A DNA stretch of 64,000 bases from Agromyces allii. GTDB lineage: Bacteria; Actinomycetota; Actinomycetes; Actinomycetales; Microbacteriaceae. Shown here one piece after another: positions 50,168 to 58,662 of the stretch. Made by a program: the position numbers and the translations under genes. Each line of letters starts with the position of its first letter. Position 1 is the first letter of the stretch. The notes under the pieces were generated by a model. That model saw nothing but the letters and a program-made list of their open reading frames with translations, did no database searches and was not told the origin of the DNA. The DNA lies in assembly GCF_009749385.1 (NCBI RefSeq), contig NZ_WBIN01000007.1, positions 62,001 to 126,000 of the forward strand. The letters are read 5' to 3'.

Positions 50168-52254
50168 CGGACCACCAACTCCTTGCTGAGCTCGTCGGCG
50201 CGCACGCACCGCACGTCGTCGACGAACGCGACGGACCCCTCGCTGCACGCGTCGGTGGCGAACGCGCACCGGCCGGCGAAGTGGCATCCGGTCGGCCAGC
50301 TGCCGGCGAGCGGAACGCGGCCCGGGATCGTCGGCAGGCGGTCGACCTGCGCCTCGGTCGTCGGGTTCGCGGCGAGCAGCGCCGCGGTGTACGGATGCCG
50401 AGGCCCGTCGAACATGCGGTCGACCTCGGCCACCTCGACGATCTCGCCGGCGTACATGACCGCGACCCGGTCGCACGCCTCGGCGACCACGCCGAGGTCG
50501 TGCGTGATGAGCAGGATCGCCATGCCGAACTCGTCGCGCAGGTCGAGCAGCAGGTCGAGCACCTGCGCCTGCGTGGTCACGTCGAGCGCCGAGGTCGCCT
50601 CGTCGGCGATCACGAGTTTCGGGCCCGCGGCCAGGGCGATCGCGATCGCGACGCGCTGCGCCATTCCGCCCGAGAACTGGAACGGATAGTCGTTCAGGCG
50701 GTTCGCGGCGTCGCGCACGCCGACCCGGTCGAGGAGCTCGGCGGCACGCACGCGCGCCTGTTTCTTGGACAGGCCGAGGTGCACGCGCAGCGGCTCCATG
50801 AGCTGCTTGCCGACCGTGTGCACCGGTGACAGCGCGGCCATCGGGTCCTGGAAGACGGCGGCGATCTCGGTGCCGCGGATCGCGCGGAGGTCCTTCTCGC
50901 CGCGGCCGGCGATGTCCTCGCCGTTCAGCAGGATCCGGCCGGAGGCCACGCCGATGCCGGGCGGAAGCAGGCCGAGGATCGAGCGGGCGAGCATCGACTT
51001 GCCCGAGCCGGACTCGCCGAGCAGGCCGACGATCTCTCCGCGGCCGATCGTGAGGTTCACGTCGCGCACCAGCGGCACGTGAGGTCCGCTGGCGGGGCGC
51101 AGCTCGACGTCGAGCCCCCGCACCTCGAGGATGTCCCCGCTCGAGCGGTCGGGCGCGACGCCGAGCGGCGGCAGGGCGCGCACGGGCTCGCGACGGTCGG
51201 CGTCGGGTTCGCCCTCGACGTCGCGATCGGTGACCGGCTCGGGCCAGATCGGCAGCGGGTTCACGACGGCGTCGGGCGACGGGTCGGTCGCGGGGACGAC
51301 GGATGCCACGGCCGCCCCGGCTCGACGCGAGCGCCGCACGGGCTTGATGCGCTTGTGCTGGTCGCCCGCGAGCGCGTCGTTGACCGCGTCGCCGACCATG
51401 TTGAACGCGAGCACCGTGAAGATGATGACGAGGCCCGGCGGGAACGCGAGGAACGGCTGGATGGCCTGCTTCGCCGCGGCGACGCCGAGCAGCCCGCCCC
51501 ACGAGGGCACTGCCGACTCGAGGCCGATGCCGAGGAAGCTCAACGCCGACTCGATGATGATCGCCGAGCCCGTGAGGATCGCGGCCTGGATGACGAGCGG
51601 GCCCGCGAGGTTCGGCAGGATCTGGCGGAACAGGATCGCCGATTCCCGGATGCCCGAGACCCTGGCGGCGTCGATGTAGAGCTTCGAGCGCTCCGAGAGC
51701 GTGATGGCCCGCGACATCCGCGCGAAGTTCATGCAGAAGATGAGGCCGATCGCGAGCATGAGCGACGGCAGGCCGCGGCCGAGGATCGCGATGACCGCGA
51801 AGGCGACGAGCATGCCGGGCAGTGCGTCGAAGATGTCGACGAAGCGCGTGCCGATGCGGTCGGACCAACCGCCGCGGAACCCGAGGAGCAGGCCGATCGG
51901 CACGCCGATGAGCATGGCCACGAGCACCGAGCCGAAGCCGACCGCGAGCGCGACGCGGGCGCCGAAGATGATCCGGCTGAGCACGTCGCGACCGTTCTCG
52001 TCGGTGCCGAGCCAGTGCTCGGCGCTCGGCCCCTGGAGCACCTCGTCGGGCGTGAAGTTGTTCTGGAGCGGGTCGTAGGGCGCGAGGACGTCGGCGAAGA
52101 CCGCCCACAGCACGATGACGGCCAGCCAGGCGAAGGCGATGATCGCGAAGGGCTGGCGGGTGATGCGGCGTACGACGCGCGAGGCCTCCGAGCGCTCCTT
52201 CGGCGGTGCGAGCGCGCGGAACGCCTCGGTCTTGGGAGGGGTCGGCTTGTTCAC
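50164..52254 (-). CDS. Fused ABC permease-ATPase (DppC-DppD)
   Basis: A single 696-residue frame joins two subunits that are usually separate. Residues of about 25-300 are a DppC-type permease ([24 protein letters not shown]; the EAA loop is around [21 protein letters not shown]). After a Pro/Arg/Asp-rich linker (about 305-375) comes a DppD-type ATPase with Walker [10 protein letters not shown], signature [15 protein letters not shown] and Walker [12 protein letters not shown], ending in the oligopeptide-branch Cys motif ([14 protein letters not shown]). Such fusions occur in actinobacteria. GTG start in a GTGA overlap with dppB. The frame is uninterrupted, so it is a true fusion. Confidence 0.9.
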   Translation of the reverse strand: MNKPTPPKTEAFRALAPPKERSEASRVVRRITRQPFAIIAFAWLAVIVLWAVFADVLAPYDPLQNNFTPDEVLQGPSAEHWLGTDENGRDVLSRIIFGARVALAVGFGSVLVAMLIGVPIGLLLGFRGGWSDRIGTRFVDIFDALPGMLVAFAVIAILGRGLPSLMLAIGLIFCMNFARMSRAITLSERSKLYIDAARVSGIRESAILFRQILPNLAGPLVIQAAILTGSAIIIESALSFLGIGLESAVPSWGGLLGVAAAKQAIQPFLAFPPGLVIIFTVLAFNMVGDAVNDALAGDQHKRIKPVRRSRRAGAAVASVVPATDPSPDAVVNPLPIWPEPVTDRDVEGEPDADRREPVRALPPLGVAPDRSSGDILEVRGLDVELRPASGPHVPLVRDVNLTIGRGEIVGLLGESGSGKSMLARSILGLLPPGIGVASGRILLNGEDIAGRGEKDLRAIRGTEIAAVFQDPMAALSPVHTVGKQLMEPLRVHLGLSKKQARVRAAELLDRVGVRDAANRLNDYPFQFSGGMAQRVAIAIALAAGPKLVIADEATSALDVTTQAQVLDLLLDLRDEFGMAILLITHDLGVVAEACDRVAVMYAGEIVEVAEVDRMFDGPRHPYTAALLAANPTTEAQVDRLPTIPGRVPLAGSWPTGCHFAGRCAFATDACSEGSVAFVDDVRCVRADELSKELVVR

Positions 52255-53198
52255 TGCGGCCTGGCCTTCGGGTTGATGATGCCGTAGCTGATGTCGGCCA
52301 CGAGGTTGACGAGGATCACGAGCGCGCAGACGATGAGCGCAGCGCCCTGCACCACGGGGAAGTCCTTCGAGATGACGCTCGAGAGCAGCAGCGTGCCGAT
52401 GCCGGGGAACGCGAACACGCGCTCCATGACGAGGCTCGTGCCGAAGAGGATCGACACCGCGAGAGCGGAGGCCGCGAGCACCGGGATCATCGAGTTCTTC
52501 AGCGAGTACACCCAGATGATGCGGTGCCGGGGTACGCCGGCCGCGGTCAGGGTGTCGGCGTACTTCGATGAGAGGGCGGATGCCACGGCCGTGCGCGTCT
52601 GCCGGGCGATGAGCGCCGAGGCGCCGACGCCGAGGGCGAGCGCCGGGAGGATGAGCCCCTGGGCCCACTTCGCCGGGTCGACCGCGGGCGGCACCCAGGC
52701 GACGACGGGCGCCCAGCCGAGCTGGATCACGAAGACGAGGATCAGGATCAGTCCGAGCCAGAACTCGGGCACCGCCTGCATGATCGAGCTGAACGCCGTG
52801 ACGCCGCGGTCGACCGGGCGGCGTGCGTGGGTTCCGGCGAGCACGCCCAGTCCGACGCCGATGACCATGGCGACGAGCAGGCCGGCTCCGACCAGCGAGA
52901 GCGTCGCGGGCAGGCGGTCCAGCACCATGCCGGTCACGTCGCGACCGTAGATGAGCGAGGTGCCGAGGTCGCCGTGCAGCGCGTTGCCGAACCAGGTCAT
53001 CATCTGCTCGAGCATCGGTCGGTCGAGGCCCAGCTGCTGCTCGAGACGTGCGACCTCGTCCGCGTCGGCCGCCGCGTCGCCGAGGGCGACGGCGGCGGCC
53101 GAGCCGGGCACGAGGTAGACGAGCAGGAAGACGAGCATCGCGACGATGAACATCTGCGGGATCGCGAGGAGCAGTCGGGTTGCGATCAGCTTGATCAC
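52251..53198 (-). CDS. Dpp/Opp-type ABC permease (DppB-like)
   Basis: A 315-residue permease with six helices. The N-terminal helix (LIATRLLLAIPQMFIVAMLVFLLVYL) precedes the DppB signature; the EAA loop is DTLTAAGVPRHRIIWVYSLKNSMIPVL and the C terminus DISYGIINPKAR is typical. GTG start with GGGAGG upstream; the longer opening runs into the intergenic hairpin. Separated from the binding-protein gene by 155 nt that includes a strong stem-loop. Confidence 0.9.
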   Translation of the reverse strand: MIKLIATRLLLAIPQMFIVAMLVFLLVYLVPGSAAAVALGDAAADADEVARLEQQLGLDRPMLEQMMTWFGNALHGDLGTSLIYGRDVTGMVLDRLPATLSLVGAGLLVAMVIGVGLGVLAGTHARRPVDRGVTAFSSIMQAVPEFWLGLILILVFVIQLGWAPVVAWVPPAVDPAKWAQGLILPALALGVGASALIARQTRTAVASALSSKYADTLTAAGVPRHRIIWVYSLKNSMIPVLAASALAVSILFGTSLVMERVFAFPGIGTLLLSSVISKDFPVVQGAALIVCALVILVNLVADISYGIINPKARPQ

Positions 53199-53317
53199 GG
53201 CCTGCCCTCCCGCCTCGTCGCGCGTGGATCCATCGTGTCGCCTGCCTTCCGTGGTGCGTGTGGTGCGAATGGTACGTCGTGCCGGTGGTGCGTCGTGCAC
53301 GCGGTGCGTGCGGTGGT

Positions 53318-53347
53318 TGCGCGGCGCCGTGGGGGCGGCGCCGCGCA
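53318..53347 (-). terminator. Intra-operon stem-loop after the binding-protein gene
   Basis: 11-bp perfect stem TGCGCGGCGCC (53318-53328) with GGCGCCGCGCA (53337-53347), starting six bases after the binding-protein stop. In ABC operons such a structure lowers readthrough so that binding protein exceeds permease. The rest of this 155-nt gap (about 53250-53315) is made of imperfect GGTGCGT-type repeats. Confidence 0.65.
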
Positions 53348-53353
53348 CCGGGG

Positions 53354-54886
53354 TCACTGGCCCGCGGGGGTGACGGCCCAGTAGTCGATCAGGTTCGGCT
53401 CCCAGACGGAGTCGGACTGCTGCACGTTGGCGACCTGGTTCGTGTTGTAGGTGATGACCTGGTCGACCTGCACGTGACCGCAGGTGAGCGCCTCGTCGGT
53501 GACCTCGGCCATGACGTCCTCCCAGGCTGCTTCTGCGCCATCGGTGCCCGCCGCGCCGAACGCCTTGCCCGCGAGGCCCTTGAGCTCGTCGCTCGCGGTC
53601 TTCGACGGGTTGTTGCCCGCGGTCTCCGACCACCAGGCGCCGTACCAGTCCTGCGGGGTGATCTGGCCGTGCTGGCCGATGCCGAGCGCGTACTGCCCGC
53701 TCGCCCACGTGGCGATGTAGTCGGCCGGTGCGAGCTCCTGCACGGTGATGTTCACGCCGGGCAGCTGGTTGAACGCCTCGGCGTACACCTCGACCTGCTG
53801 CTTGTTGAACGGCGCGGCCGGGAACACGGTCTCGATGGTCGGGCTGCCCGCCTCGGCGAGGAGCGACTCGGCCTTGTCGAGGTCGACGGGGTAGCCGACG
53901 ATGTCGGCGTTGTAGCCCTGCTCGCCCTCGATGAAGTGCTGGTCGGCCGCGTGCGTGGTCGGGTCGAGCGCCGTGTACACCGTGGCGTCGAGCGCGTAGC
54001 AGAACGCCTGGCGCACCTTCTCGTCGCCGAACACGCCGCCGGTGGCGCGGTCGAAGAAGGTCACGTTGTTGCGGATCGCGGGGTACTGGTACCAGTCGGC
54101 GACGCCCGAGGACTCGATGCGCGAGGTCTGCTCGCTCTCGGTGTCGGTCACGTCGATCTCGCCGGAGAGCACGGCCGCGACGGCCGCGGTGTCGTCGGGG
54201 ATCGCGTAGAGGTCGATGTTCTCCATCGCGGGCAGGTCGCCCCAGTAGTCGTCGAACTTGTTGAAGGCCATCATGGTGCCCTCGATCGAGGCCGACTCGT
54301 CGTAGGCCCACGGGCTCGTGCCGACGGGGGTCGTCTCGATCGAGCCGTCGGCGATGGCCGCCGGGCTCGCCATCGGCAGGTTCCGCTGCGAGAGGAGCGT
54401 GGTGAACGTGCCGTAGGGGCGGGTGAAGTCGATCTGCACGGTCGTGTCGTCGACGACCGTGACGGCCTTCACGCCGGCCTTCAGCGGGCCGCCGAACTGG
54501 CCGCCCACGACATCCTTCACGTACTCGATGTTGGTCTTCACGGCCTCGGCGTCGAAGGGCGTGCCGTCGTGGAAGACGACGTCGTCGCGGAGCTTCAGGG
54601 TGAGCGAGAGTGCGCCGTCGCCGAAGGTCCACTCGGTCGCGAGGTTGGGCTCGATGGTGCCGTCGGGCAGGCGCTTCAGGAGCGTCTCGTACGGGATGCG
54701 CATGACCCCGGGCTCCATCGCCTGGGATCCGGGCGCCCACGTCTGGGGGAAACCGCCCCAGTTGACGCTGAGCGTGGTGTCGGCGGCCGAGGTGTCGGCC
54801 GAGTCGTCGCCGCCGGCGGTGCAGCCGGTGAGCAGGAGCGCCAGTACGGCGGCTGGGATGAGTGTGGTTTTCATGATGGGCTTCAT
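53354..54886 (-). CDS. Family 5 extracellular solute-binding lipoprotein
   Basis: A 510-residue peptide/nickel/opine-type (SBP_bac_5) binding protein. MKPIMKTTLIPAAVLALLLTGC is a lipoprotein signal with Cys22 as the lipidated residue. Family features include the N-terminal EPNLATEW and LRDDVVFHDGTPFDAEAVKTNIEYV, and later EKVRQAFCYALD and YGAWWSE. It captures the ligand outside the membrane for the DppB/CD/F transporter encoded downstream. The start could also be the ATG eight codons upstream. Given the island it may bind a methoxylated aromatic or its conjugate, but family members mostly bind peptides and the sequence does not reveal the ligand. Confidence 0.9.
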   Translation of the reverse strand: MKPIMKTTLIPAAVLALLLTGCTAGGDDSADTSAADTTLSVNWGGFPQTWAPGSQAMEPGVMRIPYETLLKRLPDGTIEPNLATEWTFGDGALSLTLKLRDDVVFHDGTPFDAEAVKTNIEYVKDVVGGQFGGPLKAGVKAVTVVDDTTVQIDFTRPYGTFTTLLSQRNLPMASPAAIADGSIETTPVGTSPWAYDESASIEGTMMAFNKFDDYWGDLPAMENIDLYAIPDDTAAVAAVLSGEIDVTDTESEQTSRIESSGVADWYQYPAIRNNVTFFDRATGGVFGDEKVRQAFCYALDATVYTALDPTTHAADQHFIEGEQGYNADIVGYPVDLDKAESLLAEAGSPTIETVFPAAPFNKQQVEVYAEAFNQLPGVNITVQELAPADYIATWASGQYALGIGQHGQITPQDWYGAWWSETAGNNPSKTASDELKGLAGKAFGAAGTDGAEAAWEDVMAEVTDEALTCGHVQVDQVITYNTNQVANVQQSDSVWEPNLIDYWAVTPAGQ

Positions 54887-55149
54887 GAGAGGACGCCCCC
54901 TTTGCGTCATTGCAATGCTCTTGGGTGGGTGCGGGCACGCACCCCGGGCGGGAGCGCGTGCCACCACGGTAGCCCGCACGCGCTCAACGACTGAGACCCG
55001 AGCCTGCAAGCAAACCGTGCAGGGAACGCACCCCACGCGAAGGCGACGGAGACCGGGGCGCCGCCGTCGTCCACCCGCCGACGCACCGAGGGGACGATAC
55101 CCGAAACCGCGGTTCCGGAATCGCCCCCTCGGGATCCGTCGAGCAGCGC

Positions 55150-56529
55150 TCAGTGCGCGAGCGCGGGCAGCCTGCGGTTGCCCGAGCCCTCCTTGCTCTC
55201 GGCGAAGGGACGCTCGATGACCTTCGCGCGCACCTTGGTCTGCGCGTGCCGCTCGATCGCCGGGTTCGGCGAGCCGCCGTTCGGTTCGCCCCAGACGAGC
55301 TCGACGTCGTCGCCGACCTGCGCCTCGTCGTGCAGCGAGCCCAGCGAGATGAAGCTGCGCGTGTTGGGCGAGTAGACCGACAGGTTCATGAGGCCGACCA
55401 GCTCTCCTGCCTTCTCGACGCGGTCGAACTGGCTGGCCGTGTAGGTCGCCATGGGCGTCTCGAGGTACTTGAAGCGGTCGGCGCCCGTGTTGTACATCGA
55501 GGCGTAGATCGCGGCGACGTCGTCGCGGTTCCACTCGATCCAGGCCTTGCGGCGGTGCTTCTCGCCCTGGCGGGCCTCGAGCGCCTCGCGGCCGATGAAG
55601 TCGTGGTCGAACTTGGCGATGTGGGTGTACCCGATGTCCCAGGGGGTCACGTAGTAGTCCTCGACGCGCTCGCCGATGAAGCTGCCGCCGAGGGCGAGCG
55701 TGCCCTCGAACGAGCGGGCGTTCTGCCACTCGCGGAAGGGCTTCATCGCCTCTTGCGTGTAGATCGCGGGCAGGGTGTTCGCGATCCAGCCCGACTCGGT
55801 GGCCACCGCGGCGTAGGCGCGACCGCCGATCTGGGTGATGCCGTACTCGGCCCCGGCCTCGAGCAGCGTGGCGCGCACGCCCTCGAGGTCCTCGTACGGG
55901 CCGAAGAACTCCAGGCCAGGGAACCCCGACATGCGGTGGTTCAGCGCGGTCGCCTCGTAGGCGCCGATCCTGAACTGGCCCATGTGGAAGAACTTGATCT
56001 CGGGCATGGGGCCGCCGTTGACCTTCTCGAAGATCTCGTTCGCGAACGGGCCCTGCAACTGCAGGCGGTAGAGCTCGCGTCCCTTCGGGTTGAGGATCGC
56101 GCGCTCGTCCTTGCGGACGGTGACGTTCCAGTCGCCGGTCTCGGCGTGGAACTGCACCCAGTTCAGGGCCGGCGGGCGGCCGACGATGCGGACGAGGTTC
56201 TCGCCGAGGCAGAACAGGATCGCGTCGCCGACCATGTTGCCGTCGTGGCCGACGGCGATGAGCTGCTTGGCCTTCATCGGGCCGAAGTTGCGGAAGCTGT
56301 TCGCGCCGATGTGCTCGAGCAGGCGGAACACGTCGGGGCCCTCGACGATGAGGTCGGGCATGTGCAGCGAGAGGTCCATGAGGGCGACCGTGGTGCGCCA
56401 GGACTCCATCTCGTCGCGCCAGTTCGTGAACTCGGGCTTGACGGGGAAGACGTAGGCGCCGGAGCGGCCGCTGCGCAGGAGCTCGAGGGCTCCGCCGGCC
56501 TGTTGGATCTCTTCTTCGAGGGTGGCCAT
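55150..56529 (-). CDS. LigM/DesA-like THF-dependent O-demethylase 2
   Basis: A 459-residue GcvT-fold demethylase, clearly diverged from copies 1 and 3. Key segments: FTNWRDEMESWRTTVALMDLSLHMPDL, MKAKQLIAVGHDG, RLQLQGPFANEIFEKVNGGPMPEIKFFHMG, ATESGWIANTLPAIYT with Tyr239 at the position of the proposed LigM catalytic tyrosine, FDHDFIGREALEA and WGEPNGGSPNPAIE. Its C-terminal half looks closer to LigM than the other two do. It probably demethylates a different substrate or methoxyl position. ATG with AAAGGA six bases upstream. Divergent from a marR gene with operator site B between them. No clear terminator follows. Confidence 0.86.
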   Translation of the reverse strand: MATLEEEIQQAGGALELLRSGRSGAYVFPVKPEFTNWRDEMESWRTTVALMDLSLHMPDLIVEGPDVFRLLEHIGANSFRNFGPMKAKQLIAVGHDGNMVGDAILFCLGENLVRIVGRPPALNWVQFHAETGDWNVTVRKDERAILNPKGRELYRLQLQGPFANEIFEKVNGGPMPEIKFFHMGQFRIGAYEATALNHRMSGFPGLEFFGPYEDLEGVRATLLEAGAEYGITQIGGRAYAAVATESGWIANTLPAIYTQEAMKPFREWQNARSFEGTLALGGSFIGERVEDYYVTPWDIGYTHIAKFDHDFIGREALEARQGEKHRRKAWIEWNRDDVAAIYASMYNTGADRFKYLETPMATYTASQFDRVEKAGELVGLMNLSVYSPNTRSFISLGSLHDEAQVGDDVELVWGEPNGGSPNPAIERHAQTKVRAKVIERPFAESKEGSGNRRLPALAH

Positions 56530-56584
56530 GGTGGTCCTTTCGGGGTTCTCGGATCGCACGACATCGTGGGAACGATCGTCACGT

Positions 56585-56600
56585 TATCAGTCATCTGAAA
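56585..56600. promoter_or_regulatory. Operator site B (TCAGT-N2-WCTGA family)
   Basis: TATCAG-TCAT-CTGAAA between demethylase 2 and marR. It overlaps a possible minus-strand -10 (GATAAC, 56588-56583) of the demethylase. Another inverted repeat, TGTCT-TC-AGACA, lies at 56639-56650 next to a plus-strand GATAAT -10 (56634-56639) of marR. Confidence 0.75.
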
Positions 56601-56662
56601 CCTTTGCATCCTTCTCCAAGAATTTCCGTAGTGGATAATGTCTTCAGACACTAGGGAGTCAC

Positions 56663-57214
56663 ATGACCGCCGAGACCGCAGCATCCGCCACCGCCAGCGC
56701 CACCGCAGGGCGCTCCGAGCCGTCCGCGTGGCTCGACGGCCTGCCCTACCGGCTCTGGCGCGCGAACCAGGCCCTGCACCGGCAGGTCGTGACCGAGATC
56801 GAAGACCTGGGCGTCACCGTCACCCAGCTCGGCATCTGCGTGCACCTCGACGAGCTCGGCCACATGTCGGCCTCCGACCTCGCGAGGCTCTTCCGGCTCA
56901 CGCCGCAGAGCGTGACGACCGCGCTCGGCCACCTCGAGCAGCTCGGCTGGGTCACGCGCCTTCCGCACCCGGTGCACAAGCGGGTCATCTGGTACGAGCT
57001 CACGCCGGCCGGCCTCGCCGCGGTGGTCGACGGGCGCGAGCGCGTGGCGCACGTCAACGCGAAGGTCGACGCCCTGCTCGGCCCCGAGACCCGCGCGGCG
57101 CTCGTCGAGGCGCTCGCCCTCATCACCGGCGAACTGGGCGACGACCTGCCCGTCGGCACGCTCTGGCCGACGGTGGGCGACGCCCGACGCAACGGGGCGC
57201 GCACCGAGCTCTGA
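56663..57214 (+). CDS. MarR family regulator of the demethylation genes
   Basis: A 183-residue MarR-type regulator: VTQLGICVHLDELGHMSASDLARLFRLTPQSVTTALGHLEQLGWVTRLPHPVHKRVIWYELT is the winged helix with its wing. The first 20 residues are Ala/Thr/Ser-rich. ATG preceded by AGGGAG, with a likely -10 GATAAT only about 25 bases upstream. It is the best candidate to bind the shared TCAGT-N2-WCTGA sites, because one lies in its own divergent promoter; the LysR protein is the rival candidate for site A. Confidence 0.87.
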   Translation: MTAETAASATASATAGRSEPSAWLDGLPYRLWRANQALHRQVVTEIEDLGVTVTQLGICVHLDELGHMSASDLARLFRLTPQSVTTALGHLEQLGWVTRLPHPVHKRVIWYELTPAGLAAVVDGRERVAHVNAKVDALLGPETRAALVEALALITGELGDDLPVGTLWPTVGDARRNGARTEL

Positions 57215-57235
57215 CGCCCGGCACGGGCCGCGCCG

Positions 57236-58570
57236 TCAGAGGCGCGCGATGGTCGCGATGTCCTCGAGGAACTCGCGCGCCGCCTCGGCCGAGACGGTCG
57301 CCCTGGTCGCGGCGAGCGCCGAGAGGTAGTGCTCGGTGCGCAGGTCGCCCGACACCTCGCTGACGGATGCCGCCTCCGCGCGCAGTGCGCGGGCGAGCGC
57401 CTCCTGCGAGGCGCGGCGGGCCGCGTACTCGATGTCGGCGGGCGTGAGCCCCTCGCTCGCGGCGGCGAGCTTGTCGACGTCGATCGTGCCGGCGACCACC
57501 GCGGGGATGTACCGGCCCCAGATCGCGACCCGCGCCTCGGCGTCGGGCAGCCCGATCGGGATCACGTAGTCGAACCGGCCGTGGCGGAGGAACGCGGCAT
57601 CCAGCGCCCTGATGAAGTTCGTCGCGCAGATCAGCAGCCGGCCGTCGCGCTCGCGGAACTCGGCGACGAGCTTCAGCAGCTCGTTCGTCACCCCCTGCGT
57701 CGGCGAGGGCGGGTCGCCGCGGCGGCGCGACGCGATCTCCTCGACCTCGTCGATGAACACGACGGCGTGCTCGAGCTCGGCGACCTGCTCGAACGTCTGC
57801 CGCAGGGCGGCCGCGAGCCCGCCGGGGGTGTCGGCCATGCGCGAGGGGAACAGCTCGACGAACGGCCAGTCGAGGCGCGACGCGACGGCCTTCGCGAAGG
57901 TCGTCTTGCCCGTGCCGGGCGGCCCGAACAGCATCACGGCGCGAGGCGGCACCACCCCGAACCGGTCGGCCATCTCGGGCCGCGAGAGCGGGGTCACGAG
58001 GCGCTCCTCGAGCAACTCCTTCTCGTGGCGCATGCCGCTGACGTTCCGCCAGAGGTGGCGCGGCAGCACGCGGCCGCCGACGGACTTCAGCAGGTCGAGC
58101 TCACGGCGCTGCACCGGCATCCGCCGTTCGAGGTAGCGCAGCGGATGCCGCGTCTCGAAGCCGTTGGCCGTGAGGCTGTCGAAGCCCGCGCCGTCGTCGG
58201 CGACGAGCACCGAGAGCTTGCCGAGGCCGAGCGGGGCCATGCGCCGCTCGAGCGCGTCGAGCAGTCCGCCGCCGGCGCCTCCGTCGTCGCCGCGGCCCTC
58301 GTCGCTCCGCCTCTCGTCGCCCGACCGCTCGAGCACGTGGAAGAACACGATCCACCCCTGCGCGTGCGCCGCACGCCCGACGGCCGCGCCCACGAGCTCG
58401 TCGTCGCGCACGGCGACGACGGCGTGGTCGGCCTGGCACGAGGCGATCACCTCGGCGAGCGAGTAGACGTGGCTCGACCCGTGGGCGTCGGCGTCCTCCC
58501 AGAGGCGCACGATGCCGTCGAGGTCGTCGTCGTGGAAGTCGCGGACGTGGATTCTGCCGGTCGGGGTCAT
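57236..58570 (-). CDS. GNAT acetyltransferase-AAA+ ATPase fusion protein
   Basis: A 444-residue two-domain protein. Residues of about 5-150 have a GNAT pattern: IHVRDFHDDDLDGIVRLWEDA, VVAVRDDELVGAAVGRA, GGGLLDALERRMAPLGLGKLSVLV and FDSLTANGFETR; a Gly/Asp/Arg-rich insert (about 82-101) sits where the acetyl-CoA loop is expected. Residues of about 180-440 are a classical AAA+ module of the FtsH/Cdc48 type, Walker A GPPGTGKT at 216-223, Walker B VVFIDE at 270-275, sensor ICATN and an arginine-finger region FLRHGRFD. There is no protease domain. It ends the purU-metF-demethylase 3 gene row. It could be a chaperone or activase of the demethylases or a regulator, which is speculation. Confidence 0.8.
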   Translation of the reverse strand: MTPTGRIHVRDFHDDDLDGIVRLWEDADAHGSSHVYSLAEVIASCQADHAVVAVRDDELVGAAVGRAAHAQGWIVFFHVLERSGDERRSDEGRGDDGGAGGGLLDALERRMAPLGLGKLSVLVADDGAGFDSLTANGFETRHPLRYLERRMPVQRRELDLLKSVGGRVLPRHLWRNVSGMRHEKELLEERLVTPLSRPEMADRFGVVPPRAVMLFGPPGTGKTTFAKAVASRLDWPFVELFPSRMADTPGGLAAALRQTFEQVAELEHAVVFIDEVEEIASRRRGDPPSPTQGVTNELLKLVAEFRERDGRLLICATNFIRALDAAFLRHGRFDYVIPIGLPDAEARVAIWGRYIPAVVAGTIDVDKLAAASEGLTPADIEYAARRASQEALARALRAEAASVSEVSGDLRTEHYLSALAATRATVSAEAAREFLEDIATIARL

Positions 58571-58662
58571 GTCGCTCGCCTTCGCGTCGGCCGGGTGGTG
58601 CGCAGTCGGTGCGGCGGGTGGTTCCGCGGCCCGGGGAGACGTCACCCCGGGCCGCGAGTCTC

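Noticed and set aside
50164-52254. Possible sequencing error fusing dppC and dppD
   Set aside because: The linker is continuous, has normal codon use, and fused permease-ATPase proteins exist in actinobacteria.
54927-54944. Small hairpin (GGGTGCG/CGCACCC) upstream of the binding-protein gene as a riboswitch
   Set aside because: It is only a 7-bp stem in GC-rich DNA with no conserved aptamer features.
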